Shown: piece by piece, positions 13,014 through 25,136 of the stretch | Layout of the letters: every line of letters starts with the position of its first letter | How positions within the stretch are numbered: position 1 is the first letter of the stretch | NCBI GenBank assembly: GCA_002224055.1 | Contig: AZLU01000027.1 | Coordinates: 46,830-110,829, forward strand | Length of the DNA: 64,000 bases | Source of the DNA: Pezizomycotina sp. ARF18 | Lineage: Eukaryota > Ascomycota | Direction: 5' to 3' | The notes under the pieces: model-generated | The model's input: the letters and a program-made list of their open reading frames with translations, nothing else | What the model was told of the DNA's origin: nothing | The model's database searches: none | Made by a program: the position numbers and the translations under genes

Positions 13014-15176
13014 CAAGAAGCCTCAAGAAACAATTAAATTCAGTTCGAAACAAAAGCATATATACGTATAATAGGGAACAATTACACATGTGTAATGGGA
13101 ACCCAAGAAAACAAGGAAAAAGAAAGGAAACATCAAACTACGTAATATTCATTATGGTCGATTTGGTGTATCGATCTATTTGTGCGACGTGAGATGACGT
13201 TCGGAGCAAGATGCTGCACCATGCTCGATATTCAGGCTCGTGTTTAACAAAACTGTTATAATAGCATATGCATTATAATTAATACATGTTGAAATGTATT
13301 ACTGATGCCAAAGTCGGTCGTGTAACCGCGAGAACTTAATCATAGGGATCGCATGCTACCACAGTAGCAATCCGGATTCTAACCTTTAGCAACTGTCTAA
13401 ACCTCTCCTCCAAATGTGAGCATGCTCATACATATGCATGCGTGTATGGGAACTAGGCAGATATATAACTCACCATATCTTTCTTTTAATTTTCTTCATT
13501 TGAATATCTACGAAGACATACGCACGCGTATTGGGGGAAAAGGTGGCATTAAAGGGCTCAAAAGCGCAGAGAATTAAGACCCATCACTCTCGACTATAAG
13601 CCATAGCCCGTAGAGCCTGTATCCATGTTATGCGATCTTTGGGGGATTAGTTGACTTAACGGCGGAATCCTGGCGATATTTGCGGTGGAGGACCTGGGAG
13701 CGATGCATCGATCTTCTAGAATATGTCTCTCTATCTAATCTTTAGACGCGGCTGACCTGCGGATATTAATTAAACTGAATACTTTTTTTCCCATTAGCCT
13801 TTACAAAATATATAAATATATAAACAATAAATACTACTATACGAATAGAATAAAATAAGGGTCTCTTTAGGGTAAGGGCTGCCGTTTCCGATACGCGACC
13901 CAAATTGATTTTACGTAGAAGGTGCGAGCATTCCTCACGGCAATAATATTCCGTAGTAAAAGAAAAGAAAATATATCGGAAGGTTCTGGACAATCTAGTC
14001 TCATGGGAGGTTAGAGAAGCAAAGATGTCGTCCGATGTAAATTGAGGGCGGTGGCTGTCTAGGTTTTCGATAAATAAATCAATATGGAATAATCTCCGCA
14101 TGAGACTTGCAGGGTCATTTCAAGGTTTTGATCATAAATTACCGCTATACATCAGATATTGTGTGATAATAATAAATAATAATAATTGATAAAAATAACA
14201 CGCATAATAATATATCATTATGATGCTATGTAATATTTACTACTGCTGATTATATACCTAGGCTTGTCAAACTCTCGCTATACTATAGACATCAACGAAC
14301 TGATCACGTGGAATTCAAATACTAAGTTGGTGTTAAGAGTAAGTGTACAGCGCCGAAGTTACTACGCAGGTCTCGCTGATGTTAAAATCGCATGTATGCT
14401 AATGTCATGGAAGATTAGCTCTACAACGGTATGAGTGTGACTGACTACGTTCTTACCATGAATATTTTAAATCTTACTGAAAAGGATTATATTACAATAA
14501 TATTATGTGCTAGTGAAGATTAATTCTAGAAAGCGCATCGTAGGCTAACGTACTAATTATTTGTACAATTCATGCAGGGTTATAGCATGTTCGAGATGTC
14601 TTACCACCTACGGTTTTTGTCTGACGCTGCAACTGCGCCTCCCATTCTAGACCGAGTTGCAGGGAGGTTCAATATATATAATAATTTCTGTATGTGCCAT
14701 GTCTCTTTTATAATATATGGACATAGAATAAAGATATTTCGTCTTCGAACGGAGGAATACGCAGTACAGATACGACGATAATTATTCCTCCCGTGCTGAC
14801 TTGTCTCATTGCTCTTTATTATTGCTATATGATACCTGACCCAACAGCCAAACACTCTCAAGGGTATAGTGCCTTGTCATACATATCTAAGTTTAGGTGG
14901 TGGTACTCGAGTTGATACTACTAATGTAATATATTGTATTAAATATATAGATAATCCGAACTGTCTCATACGCAAAACACGGAAACTTCAGACACACTAC
15001 AAGACCAAAAATCGTCCTGACACGGTGATTCAACTTCGCAGCAATATATCATTGCATATTCAAACAGTGATTAAACTGTAAAAAAAATTGGAACGCCAGC
15101 TAATAGCTTGGGGGCTGAGCGATACGTCTGGACTAGAAATATTTCCGTTTTATCGCGTACTGGATAGTTAGCCAAA

Positions 15177-15224
15177 AAATAAATAAATAAAAGAAATAAA
15201 AATAAAAATAAAAATAAAAATAAA
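15177..15224. repeat. AAATA/AAATAAA microsatellite
   Basis: Imperfect array of AAATA and AAATAAA units; a plain low-complexity tract with no gene around it. Confidence 0.7.
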
Positions 15225-16292
15225 GGGCATGAACTCCAGGAAAAGTTCTGATCTTATCCTAGACGGACCTACATGTTCCCAGATTGCTAGTATCTACGGG
15301 AAAAATTGAGTATCTAAAGCTTCTCCTTCTACGGCTTTCAAACACAAGTCTCTCCATAGAACTTTGGCGCACTTAAGCATGTGACAACGATTGTAAATAA
15401 TTCCGTTGTGAGTGTTACATCCTTCCTCTAAAATATGTGTATGTATTCACAGAGCGACACACTTTATTTCCGGTTCCGAACATATACACTATATCAGTCT
15501 TCGGTTGTATTTCGCAAAGGTATATAAAACTTGTAATTTAAGGAACTCAAGGAAGAGAGTAAAATTAAGAAAATAAATAGATAAGTGAATAGAAAAATGG
15601 TCCTGAGAAAAGCATTTCTCACCGGCAGGTTTTTAATCTTCTGAAAGGAAGCGAGGGTTGCGACGTGAAATGGAGATTATCCGAACCTCAGAGGAGTATT
15701 CTTTCTCAAAAGAAAGACCCCCACGGACTTTTCACTTCTATACTAGGCACCCGGTTCCTGCTTTACCCCTCTTCCATTTCACATGTCTTGCTACTTGGAG
15801 ATACTAGTGAGGCGTTGAACATTAGTAGAATTAAGTCACTTGATTGCCTTGGTTACAAACGTAAGTGAGGACCAATGAGCTATGTTCACTGTTTTTACAT
15901 AGCTCTGACCGTAGTATGGGCTGATCACGCACGGATACATACACATCCTTCGTGGCACGAACATCATAGAGGCTTGTTGGTGGCAACGATTTCTAAAGGC
16001 TTATAACCCGTATGTTGAATTCGTCCTGTTGAGCACTGCAAATATATTTCTACGAGAAGAATGAACCACGGTCGAGGAGCAGCCCCGCACTTGCAAATTC
16101 AAGCATGGAGGGATAAAAAAGCAACTCTTCAAATCAAATCGATGTGAGAGGAAAAGGCGAGGGAAGCAGTAATAGTGAAAATAATACTAACGTTTTAGAA
16201 TCGATTCGTACGCACCAGATGTTGGCTAGTAGATTGCCAGGTAATAGCAGGGTAGTAGGTATAGGTAAGAGCAGAGAATACTTGAGGGTCTA

Positions 16293-16295
<3 letters not shown>

Positions 16296-16326
<31 letters not shown>
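16296..16326. repeat. G31 homopolymer
   Basis: Thirty-one consecutive G on the plus strand, the longest G run in the window, in an AT-rich region. Such a run can form quadruplex structure and is also very prone to length error in sequencing. A minus-strand frame through it gives only polyproline. Confidence 0.75.
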
Positions 16327-16327
<1 letters not shown>

Positions 16328-17126
16328 AAGGAAGCAAGAGCAATCTAGTGGAGAACCACGCTGTGAAAACGCTCACTCTTTTTCTTTTTTTCCTTATTGC
16401 AACATCCTGGTAGATCCAAGGTTCGTAACGGAAAGACCTAGGTGCAGTTACGTTAATATCAGCGTAGGAGCGACGAATAACGCCACTGTGTAAAAGTACA
16501 AATGTTGAAGTATACTGAGTGAGATATATCGCCATGCGGAGTTCGGTCTGACCAGGCATATCCCTTGCGCATCACAAGGTTTGACTCTACCTATAGTTTA
16601 TAGACATCGTGGGAGGAGCCAACGATGTTAGACGACCACGCCATGTAGGGGTCTGCTACAACGGCTGCTGCCTAGTTCTTGTTTAGAGCAGTCCTTGCCT
16701 TCTAAGGACTTCGATACATTACCGGGTGTGGGATATATGGACCTTGTTGCTCGTAAACGAAAAGCAAGATATGTAAACTTGGTTATTCATAAGTTCACAA
16801 TTACTTAGCTTTGACTGAAATTGTTTATAGCTGATGATAGAACCAGATCAGTCGTTCTTATAATTTGTATTCTGACATTAGTTTTCTGCACTGGTTGCCT
16901 GACATTGGTCCGATTTTCTCTTTTTGCTTCCAGACAACATGTCCGAGTGTTGTAATTTAAGGGCTCACTTTGTTTCTCTTCCTTCACATGACTTGTTTTT
17001 TTCTTGATTTTTGTCATTCTCATCATTGTCGTCATTGTGATACTGATTCTACTTGCTCTTTCTGGGACATAGTACAGCAAGAAAATATTTAAAATAAATA
17101 AACGACGATGAAGTAACAGAGAAAGC

Positions 17127-17159
<33 letters not shown>

Positions 17160-19853
17160 AGAAAGCATGCTAGCAACACAAAGAAGAAAGAGAGATGGGG
17201 GGAAGAGAAGGTAAAGAAGTATCGCTACATTGAATAAAGGGGAAATGTAAAAACGGGCCACCAACGATCGCGGAAGCCCTTTTTTAATTCCTATAAAAAC
17301 AGGGAAGAAAGGGAAAAGAAGCAAGCCTATGAGGAAATTTGCAAATCAAGCCGGTAAACCTGTTTTTGCGCTGTGAATTCCTTTACACCGAGCGGATATC
17401 CAAGAACTAGCGATTTCAACAGCAGCATGTACTCACAATATGGCTATTTTCATCATATTATACATATGCACAGATGTTGTACCGCTGTCGTCTATTGTTT
17501 CCGGAATAATTGCACCGGTGAGAAAATTCTTGCCACAAAGTCTTCAATCCTTGTACGCACCAACTAGATTAATAACAAGGACTGCTTTTGTCAAGTAGCG
17601 CGTAGGCTTTGGCAGGGCCTTGTAGACAATTTGATCGAAATGGCCAGTAAGCTTCGTCATAATTTGTGCATAGATTTGCTTATTTCTTTTAGCGGTGATT
17701 GATCACGGGTGGAACCCTCATCAGAAAGGACGCTCGTTCTTAGCTTGTTCAATGAAGATATCTCGAATAACATGGGATGAAGAGCTCCGATAGACATAGC
17801 CGGACCTCGAGGTCTTGAACTGTTCTAGAATGCTTGAAGGTGATCACATGTGAGGAATCATAAATACGCTTTAGCCACTTGAAAGAATTGTGAGTATAGA
17901 AGATATCGGTCTTTTATTTAACCCGAGCTATGAAGATGCATGTATGATTTTACCTAATTTCTAGGTTTAACTTACTGATAGGATCGGATTGTCGAACCTA
18001 ACAACAATACTGTAGTACATTATAATCGCTGGCTGAATGGTACTTTTGCGCTTGCATTATTATCTTAATCTGAAGAGCCTATGGATGATGGGGAGAGCGA
18101 ACTCGGCGATACACCGGTGGAGTTTGTACCTTGACACTGGGCATGTATGAGCATATGAGAAGCTTACGGGATATTCAATAAACCCACGTTATCGTTTTTG
18201 AATTGATGGTAACTAGTATCTTCTACCACAAGTGGCGTTAAATGCTATCATGATCTCTTTAAAGCCCCCCCAAAAAAAAATTTATCCGTTGCATATGAGC
18301 TTCGTTGTTCTCTCGCCGGCCTTCGCTTCGAAATCGTGGAAGTATAAAAGTTCTATAGCAAGGCTTCATGAGCGTAAACATGCAAGTCACCCTTTCTATA
18401 AGATGTGCTAGACTATATCTAATGTTTCTAATGAAAAAGCCATTTGATTTATAGCAGTTTACTGTGGTACGAGTGCAATTAGGTTCCCAGGTTCACACTT
18501 GAGGGATTACAACCATGTGGTTCGTAGCTTATAGGAAAAGTGTGTGTGCTATTACATTCTGTATTCTGTTATATTAAGAACAGCAACCACCGGTGAATTA
18601 ATTATTGATCTTAACTCAATAGTTTGATCATACCTCGTTGCTTCTTCACTGAACAATTCGAGTCAATAGTATGTTTAAAACTCCCAGATGAATGAGGCAA
18701 TGACGTGAACGCTACAACATGAAATATATATATATATGTGAAGGATATTTATTAAGATAGAGGGCATATCCTTCGTAACTTATTGTTGTATCTTAACTGC
18801 TTAAAATAGGGCTTCGATAGTATTTTCTATTTCTTCCATAATACCAATAATACGCTTAGGTAGTCATATACCTCTTCCGTCATTCTCTCAACCTGGTAGA
18901 ATAGGAATATATTGGGAAAAGGAGCTAGCTGATTGTTAATACATAAAGTTAAACATTACCACGGCATGTGCGTCCGCCAGCGGTTTAGAAACAACTAAGA
19001 ACGGCCAATTCTCCTCTCATATTAAACTTTGTGTCGCTCTTCGGATACTATATATAGCGGTCGCTGGTTAAATTATAAATGGTATATCTATTTGGATTCG
19101 GGACTGAAACTGGACAGATAGCGTGTTAAGTGTATTCCATCTGTAGCTTTTTCATGGTTTATACATTTGATTTCCGTAACAGTATTAATAATAAACTCAA
19201 ACTCGTGAGATGAACATTAGCTGCTATTTTGTTAATACAATCGCACACAAGGTCCATCGCTGGCCATTGTACTGGTCGCGAAGAGGGAGGTAGTGTTCCA
19301 AGAAACGTATCCCTCAAGAGACGACGTAAAAGGCATAATCTCCGGACATCGATGCTTATGAAGAGACGATGGGTCGGTGCATGACATGAGACATATAACT
19401 CCACAAAGACGATGGTCATGGTACCACGTTTTCCTTCCGTGAAGGCTTTACCTTGTCACCGCAATTCAGAACATTGGAAAGGAGACGGACGTTGAACGCC
19501 AATGCGGGGCTCTTCTCTTTTCTTTCTCCCTGCTATTAAACTCACGACGACTCCTGCATGTGGGGTTACGATCACCGCTACAGACACAATGTCGAAGAAC
19601 GACCCACGATGCCGCCTGAAAGCTGGCTGTGGGGGTCGAGACGCAGGAGCGGTAGTAGCTTAGGCACCTTCACCGGAGATCTCGCATTCCAGCTCCTAAA
19701 TATCTTCAAAATTGTTGGATCAGTTTTGGAAGTACCTTTACTTTCTCTTCTTTCCTTCTGTCTGTCTTTGATTTATCTCTTGATTGATTTATTTTATTTA
19801 TTTTTAGTGAATCTAAGAGAAATTTGTCCGAGCTCCAGAGGAAAAGAATTCTG

Positions 19854-19874
19854 AAAAAAAAAAAAAAAAAAAAA
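19854..19874. repeat. A21 homopolymer
   Basis: A run on the plus strand; GTCCGAGCTCC, a B-box-like string, lies about 25 bases upstream. It is possibly another retroposon tail. Confidence 0.45.
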
Positions 19875-21700
19875 GTGTCAAAAGTCAGAGGACAGCCCGG
19901 CCGGAGATTATGGTCAAGGGGAAACTGAAACTATAGAACTTCGCACTTCTTTACTCTTGAAAGATGTTGAATGCGAAATATGAATATAATACAACTGCGC
20001 TATAGCCTTCTTCTCGAGTTTTTTTTTTTTGGGCCCAATTCTCTGAAGGAAGTGAGTGAGGGGTTTGTATGAGGGGTCGTTAAGGTGTTCATCCAGAGAC
20101 AAATCTGCACTTCCGGGTTGTGATCCGGCTGGAGTCGACACGAGATTCAATACCGAAAGATCGGACTAAATAAAGCTGAACACAGATCAATTGATTAAAG
20201 GAACAATCTAACAAGCAAACGGATGATATGTAACGTGAATGAGCTGGAGATGTGATGGTAGTGCCTAAAGAGTGGAGACTCGGGTTTGGTACCTTAGATA
20301 TAACACAAAACTTTCCAGTCTGAAGCTACGAGTTTATGACGATCATTCAGATATACAAATGAAAGTGCTCCTTTGCTACTCATCCTTAAGATATCAAGTA
20401 GTATCAATAATTGATGATATTTAGTTTTATTTTATTTTATTTTATTTTATTTGAATTCATCTCATTTTCCATTCTTTTGTTGGCCGCCGTTACGGTTTCA
20501 ATATGGAAATCAAACCGTGTCAAGCTTGCCGCATGATCCGACATTTCAAACTGCGATCGAGAATGGGGACCCCACACTAAGATGGATGGACCTACATTAA
20601 ATAGATACATTTTAATACACAACAAGTAAATAATAAATAAACCAGTGCACAAATAAATATGTAAGTAACTACTCAAGTGTATGCAGTCTCGGACCGTACT
20701 TTGTAAAGTCCATCCAAGACTAAAGTGTAAGTATTTTATAGAAAAATAAAAAACCCTCTGGTTGTGAGATCAAGTATGTAATTCTTCCATATTTCCTATA
20801 TTCGAAAATTAGAGATCTTTTTACCTTAGTATTACAATGTCACTTCTAATACGTTTTAAACGTGCAATGCTAAAGTCCTGGAAGGCTGATTTATTGTTGA
20901 TGATAATAATATAATACACGCCCGTATACTACGTTTTAAGCTTTTATAAATTTAATCGATTTGACTCAAGACATATATAGTTGGATTTCAGAAATGCCGG
21001 AACGTTAGATCTTCCCGAGAGTATGGAAAAGAGTAGGATACGAGACAAATCATTACAGACTAGTACCTTAAATAACTAGATTCATGGATAATTGTCATTT
21101 TAAATATTGCTGGGAGTAATTATATCTTGGAAACTTCATAGACGCTGCAATGTTCGGTTTGCTTCATATAATCTCGGTCCTTTCTTTTTCGATTATGGTG
21201 ACGCCCACCCTCTTTAGCCTTCGGTCATTTTTACCATTAGAAGCTGTCCCTCTTGCCTCTTGCTTCGTGGCATTGATATAATTAATGATAATAATGCCAC
21301 TAAGGCCATAGATAGATCGACTATAGACAATGTTCATTATTCCAGAAAGGCTTAAATCATGTCCTTACGAACACAAATTGATATAACCAAAAGAAAGCAT
21401 TAATCCTGAAGAAAGGATAACAAGAGAATGTGAGATGATAGATATATTTAACTTGATTGAGTAGTTCTATGTTTGAAAAGAAGTCCAGACTTCAGCCATG
21501 AAAATATAAACATTTGGCAAAACCCAAATCAAAAGCTACTATAAAACATCGTAAGTTGGCTCAAACATAAGTCAGATAATCAGGACGTAAATTCGGATCC
21601 AGCGTTACATAAATAATCATGAAGGACAAAATAAATATAAACAAGAAAGAGAAAGTGCCCAAAAAAAAGATCATTTGGATAGAAAGCCAAGCTCATGCAG

Positions 21701-23237
21701 CTATGATCCGCCTCTAGTGCAACTTGTTCAGCAGCCATTAAGCCTATGTTAACCCATACTCCGCCGCTGCACATAGACCAGCTATTACCGTTAGACGAGC
21801 ATAAGATTTGGCCGCTCTCTGAGCAGACCCCCTGGTCTGATCTCCTTACGATTTCATTGGAAAGGCACATGGTTCCAGGGGCAACAGGGCCCTTGAATAT
21901 GAACTGATTATCAGCGCATAGCGACCACGATTCGCCATTAGCCTCGCATCGTATTGAACCGACGGAGCAAGCCTCGATTACACCCGTAGGAGAAGCGGAC
22001 TGAGAGGAAGTAGGTGACGCAGCTGCACTTGTCGTAGCCCTGCTGTTGTAGATGTGTTTCTTCTCGAGCGCAAAGGGACCGTGAGCGGTGGCGGCGAGCT
22101 GGTGGGGTAATTGAGTCGGTAATATCGGGCTGTTGCTTACGCTCTGTGTTTCTCCACTCGAGCTTGAAAGATGCTGCTGTTGTGGGAGCGGTTGTTTGGG
22201 CAGAAGATATGACCGCTGGAGCGGATGTAAAAGTGGTAGTTGCGCTTGTAGCGGTAGTCGTCGGAGCTACGACATCCGCGGATCTACCTCCAGTACCCAT
22301 CGCCGCGGAAGTAGATGGCGGATATACAAGCCCAACATCGGAATATTCTCCCGCGTAGGTACAGTACCCAAGCTAGGGTCGCTGCCCGGACGGTACCGGC
22401 ATAATCTCCACCATAGATAACGTCGGGCCCTCTCTTTGGGAATACGACCTCGATGCCCTCGATAGTGGCGCAATTGCCCTGTGTTGCGAGATTTGCCTTG
22501 AATATCTGTACCCCACTAAGCGCCGAGGTAGAGGTCCCACGACGTTAACGACCGCACAGTTCATGTACATTTCCCTATTACCAATCTTGTTGAACCACGT
22601 CCACGCGAAGAGGGCCCGCCCACTAGGCGCGGTGGAAGGAATTGTAAATGAATATGAAGTTGTAATTGGGCATCCCCCGACCATCGACTTAACAACTACA
22701 CGTTCCATATAGAAACATTAGTCTCTCGCACACACTGGTAACACAATCCATACCTATGTAGATTTTTCCTGGTGATAAATGACTTACCTACGAAAGTATT
22801 GCCATTGTCGTATGAGAGCGACAATTGACATGAGCCACCGCCGTGCTTTGCTGAGCCGGTAAGGCTGTCATAGTACATGTTAGCTTAGATATCTACAACA
22901 TTACACAACATACACAGACTCTAGGGGCGTACTTCATATTGTATGTTTGGCCAGCGATATAAGTCGCCACGACGTGAAGATCCGAATCGTGGTGATACCC
23001 TTGCAAGGGTAGTTTGCTCCTGACGCATCAAGTGGTGACGTATTGCTGTAATCTATGTTCGTCAGTTATTTTGCGGATCGTATTGGCTTCGTATGGGATA
23101 CGGATATGCATTTCCATGTGCGCAGATGCAAATTCGCCTGCGAGGAGGAAAAGTATGAGAATCCCGAACCAAATCTTCGAAGCCGTGGCGCACGATGATA
23201 TATACCTTTGAAGGTATATCGATGAAGAGGCGGCCAT
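21701..23237 (-). CDS. AA11 lytic polysaccharide monooxygenase with two X278 modules
   Basis: Secreted copper enzyme of the AA11 family, which cleaves chitin oxidatively. The start at 23,237 gives a signal peptide ending FASA, after which the mature protein begins with His (HMEM), the first ligand of the copper histidine brace. AA11 signatures follow: [16 protein letters not shown], then [19 protein letters not shown] with the second brace His, then [15 protein letters not shown] and NREMYMNC. A Ser/Thr-rich linker leads to two tandem Cys-rich X278 modules, each with a C..C.(S)NG.SWS.C pattern; X278 is associated with chitin binding. Introns are placed at 22,865-22,932 (branch GCTAAC) and 22,696-22,787. 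At least four single-base indels break the frame: near the N-terminus, at PCKG/GYHHD, after CAVVNVVG, and in the last module, where restoring the frame ends in CTRGGS and a stop at 21,701. The fold assignment is firm; activity is inferred. Confidence 0.9.
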
Positions 23238-25136
23238 CGTGTGGGCTAGTTTGTCTAGATGACAGAAGGATATACGCTGAACCGCACGGGATTATTGTAC
23301 TGGACGTATTACCAGCGATCTAAGAGCAACGGTACCGGATTTGTATAGGAAGAACGGGTAAACGACCGCAAAAACCGCGCTGTAGGTCTTTGATTGGACT
23401 AAAGAACAGTAAGGAGAAAAAGGGCAATGCAGACTTGTGCGATTTCATCTAATTGTCGGGCGAAAGATCGCCTTGAAAGACGCTGGGAGAAGCTTTTATA
23501 AACATTGTGGCATAGGTTTAGCTCTGAGACTCAGCTCAGTGAACATGCGGCACGGGACTTGGAGAGAACGACGAGATGAATTCTAGCCTCTTAATTCTAC
23601 TCGACTAATGAGAATCAGCTTTGATGTTCAAGTCACACGTTAGGGCCATGCGACGATGCAATCTCCAGTGAAAGAAAAAAAGAAGAAATGTATGTGGGGT
23701 TTCGTTTATTAGAAAACTTATAAACGGGAATGGGAGGTTGGCTCACCACCAGGTGTGGGGGATGCTACTGTTCCATTTACTTTGATCAAAGATAATATTC
23801 CAACCAAATATTTTCCCCAGAAAAAAAAAAAAAAAAAAAACACCGAGTCTTAGAGATCTAGCAACTGGTCATGTTTAATTCTATGGCGAGGGAGAATCAG
23901 TATTCTTCATGGTTTATCCCATTCTATGCTTGCTGTTAATTTACAAGTCGGTCCTGATGATCGTATAATTTGATAAATGAAATCTACAGGTCTCCACCTG
24001 ACGCCGATGTCACGATAGTAACTTTCTGTATCAATTACATTGTAATTTTCCGCCTTTTCTTATTAGAAGTGACGGAGATCGGCAGCTGTCAATTTTTCCA
24101 ACTGCATACCCACCCGTCGTCGCAGATGCCAGGTACGTCTTTTGGTTCGTGTTGCAGTTCGTGTTGCAATTACTTACCGTTGATTTAAGCATTCGTGCAT
24201 TCTTCGAAACGGTCGTGTTGAGGAGGGTAAAAAGGCAGCGCCATGTCTAACCAGGGATCCTGGATGGCTTTATTAACGCGCCGCAGGTCAACTGTTACCC
24301 ACGAATGTTACATTCCATAATTCTTTGCATGAGGGAGGCGGGGGAAAATAGAAACGTGTAACATTTTTCTGATGGAAGGAATGCAGGACGATGAGGATCT
24401 AGCTTCCTAGCCACCGCGATGTCGCGGAACAAAGATTTCCAGCCTAGTTTAATGGAATTCGCTGAGCATGCCGCAAAGGCATTATAAATAATGATATTAT
24501 TAGGGTTGATCATGAGGCCAAGTAGAAGAGACTAATGAATAGAGCGATAAGATAATTCTATATTCTTTTGGCGACTTTAAATTAAAATAAGTTGGAAATT
24601 TCTGCGAAGAGTTTAATATTTTACAGACGAAGAGAGGTTGAAGGGGAGGGGAAGGAAAAGAAAAGAGAGAAAGAGTATAATATGAGAGCAGTAGTGAACG
24701 GGAAATTAGCATTGCAAATCAAGGCAGAACTAACTGGAAGTTCAATCAGTAAGTGAAGTGTCGTTTTGGATGATGATGAAGGACAAAACAAAAACTCTCG
24801 TTCTGTTGATTTCATTTGGAAGATAGACTGAAAAAATAAGAAAGAAAAAAAGTACAAATTTAATAGCGGGAGAAATTGACAGATGACGCGGATAACTTGA
24901 GTAGAATAAACTGAGTGAGAGAACGACGGAAACCATAGAAACGATAAAAAACCGATCAATGCAATCTTAGATAGTAAAAGAAAAGAACAACTGGCTCCTG
25001 TTTATACATCAAGGGAACAAGAACGGAGACTGGGAGGAACACTCCAACAACTCGACCTCCATAGACAAAAAAGAACCTTGTAAAAATGAGAAAAGCAGCG
25101 TGTGTGAACCATCTTTAAAACTCGTTATTTCTGTTC
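23238..25136. other. Intergenic between AA11 and Yra1-like genes
   Basis: Contains the AA11 upstream region and the 3' flank of the Yra1-like gene. It includes an A21 run near 23,820 and a tandem 12-mer (TTCGTGTTGCAG/A) near 24,147-24,170. Minus-strand frames at 24.5-25.0 kb are Phe/Ser-rich translations of purine-rich DNA and I do not consider them genes. Confidence 0.6.

Larger units (their letters stand above)
1..21580. other. Gene-poor AT-rich arm
   Basis: I find no open reading frame here with a recognisable domain, and none longer than about 125 codons. The longer ones are low-complexity translations of homopolymers or lack any family signature. The sequence is AT-rich and holds many A or T runs of 12 to 34 bases, several microsatellites and one long G run. 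A few sites near the A/T runs resemble pol III B boxes (listed separately). No LTR pair, reverse transcriptase or transposase was recognised. It may consist of old repeats too diverged to read by eye; single-copy genes of unknown families cannot be excluded. Confidence 0.6.

Noticed and set aside
24500-24959. Overlapping minus-strand frames rich in Phe, Leu and Ser
   Set aside because: They are translations of purine-rich DNA downstream of the Yra1-like gene, with no domain and no splice logic.
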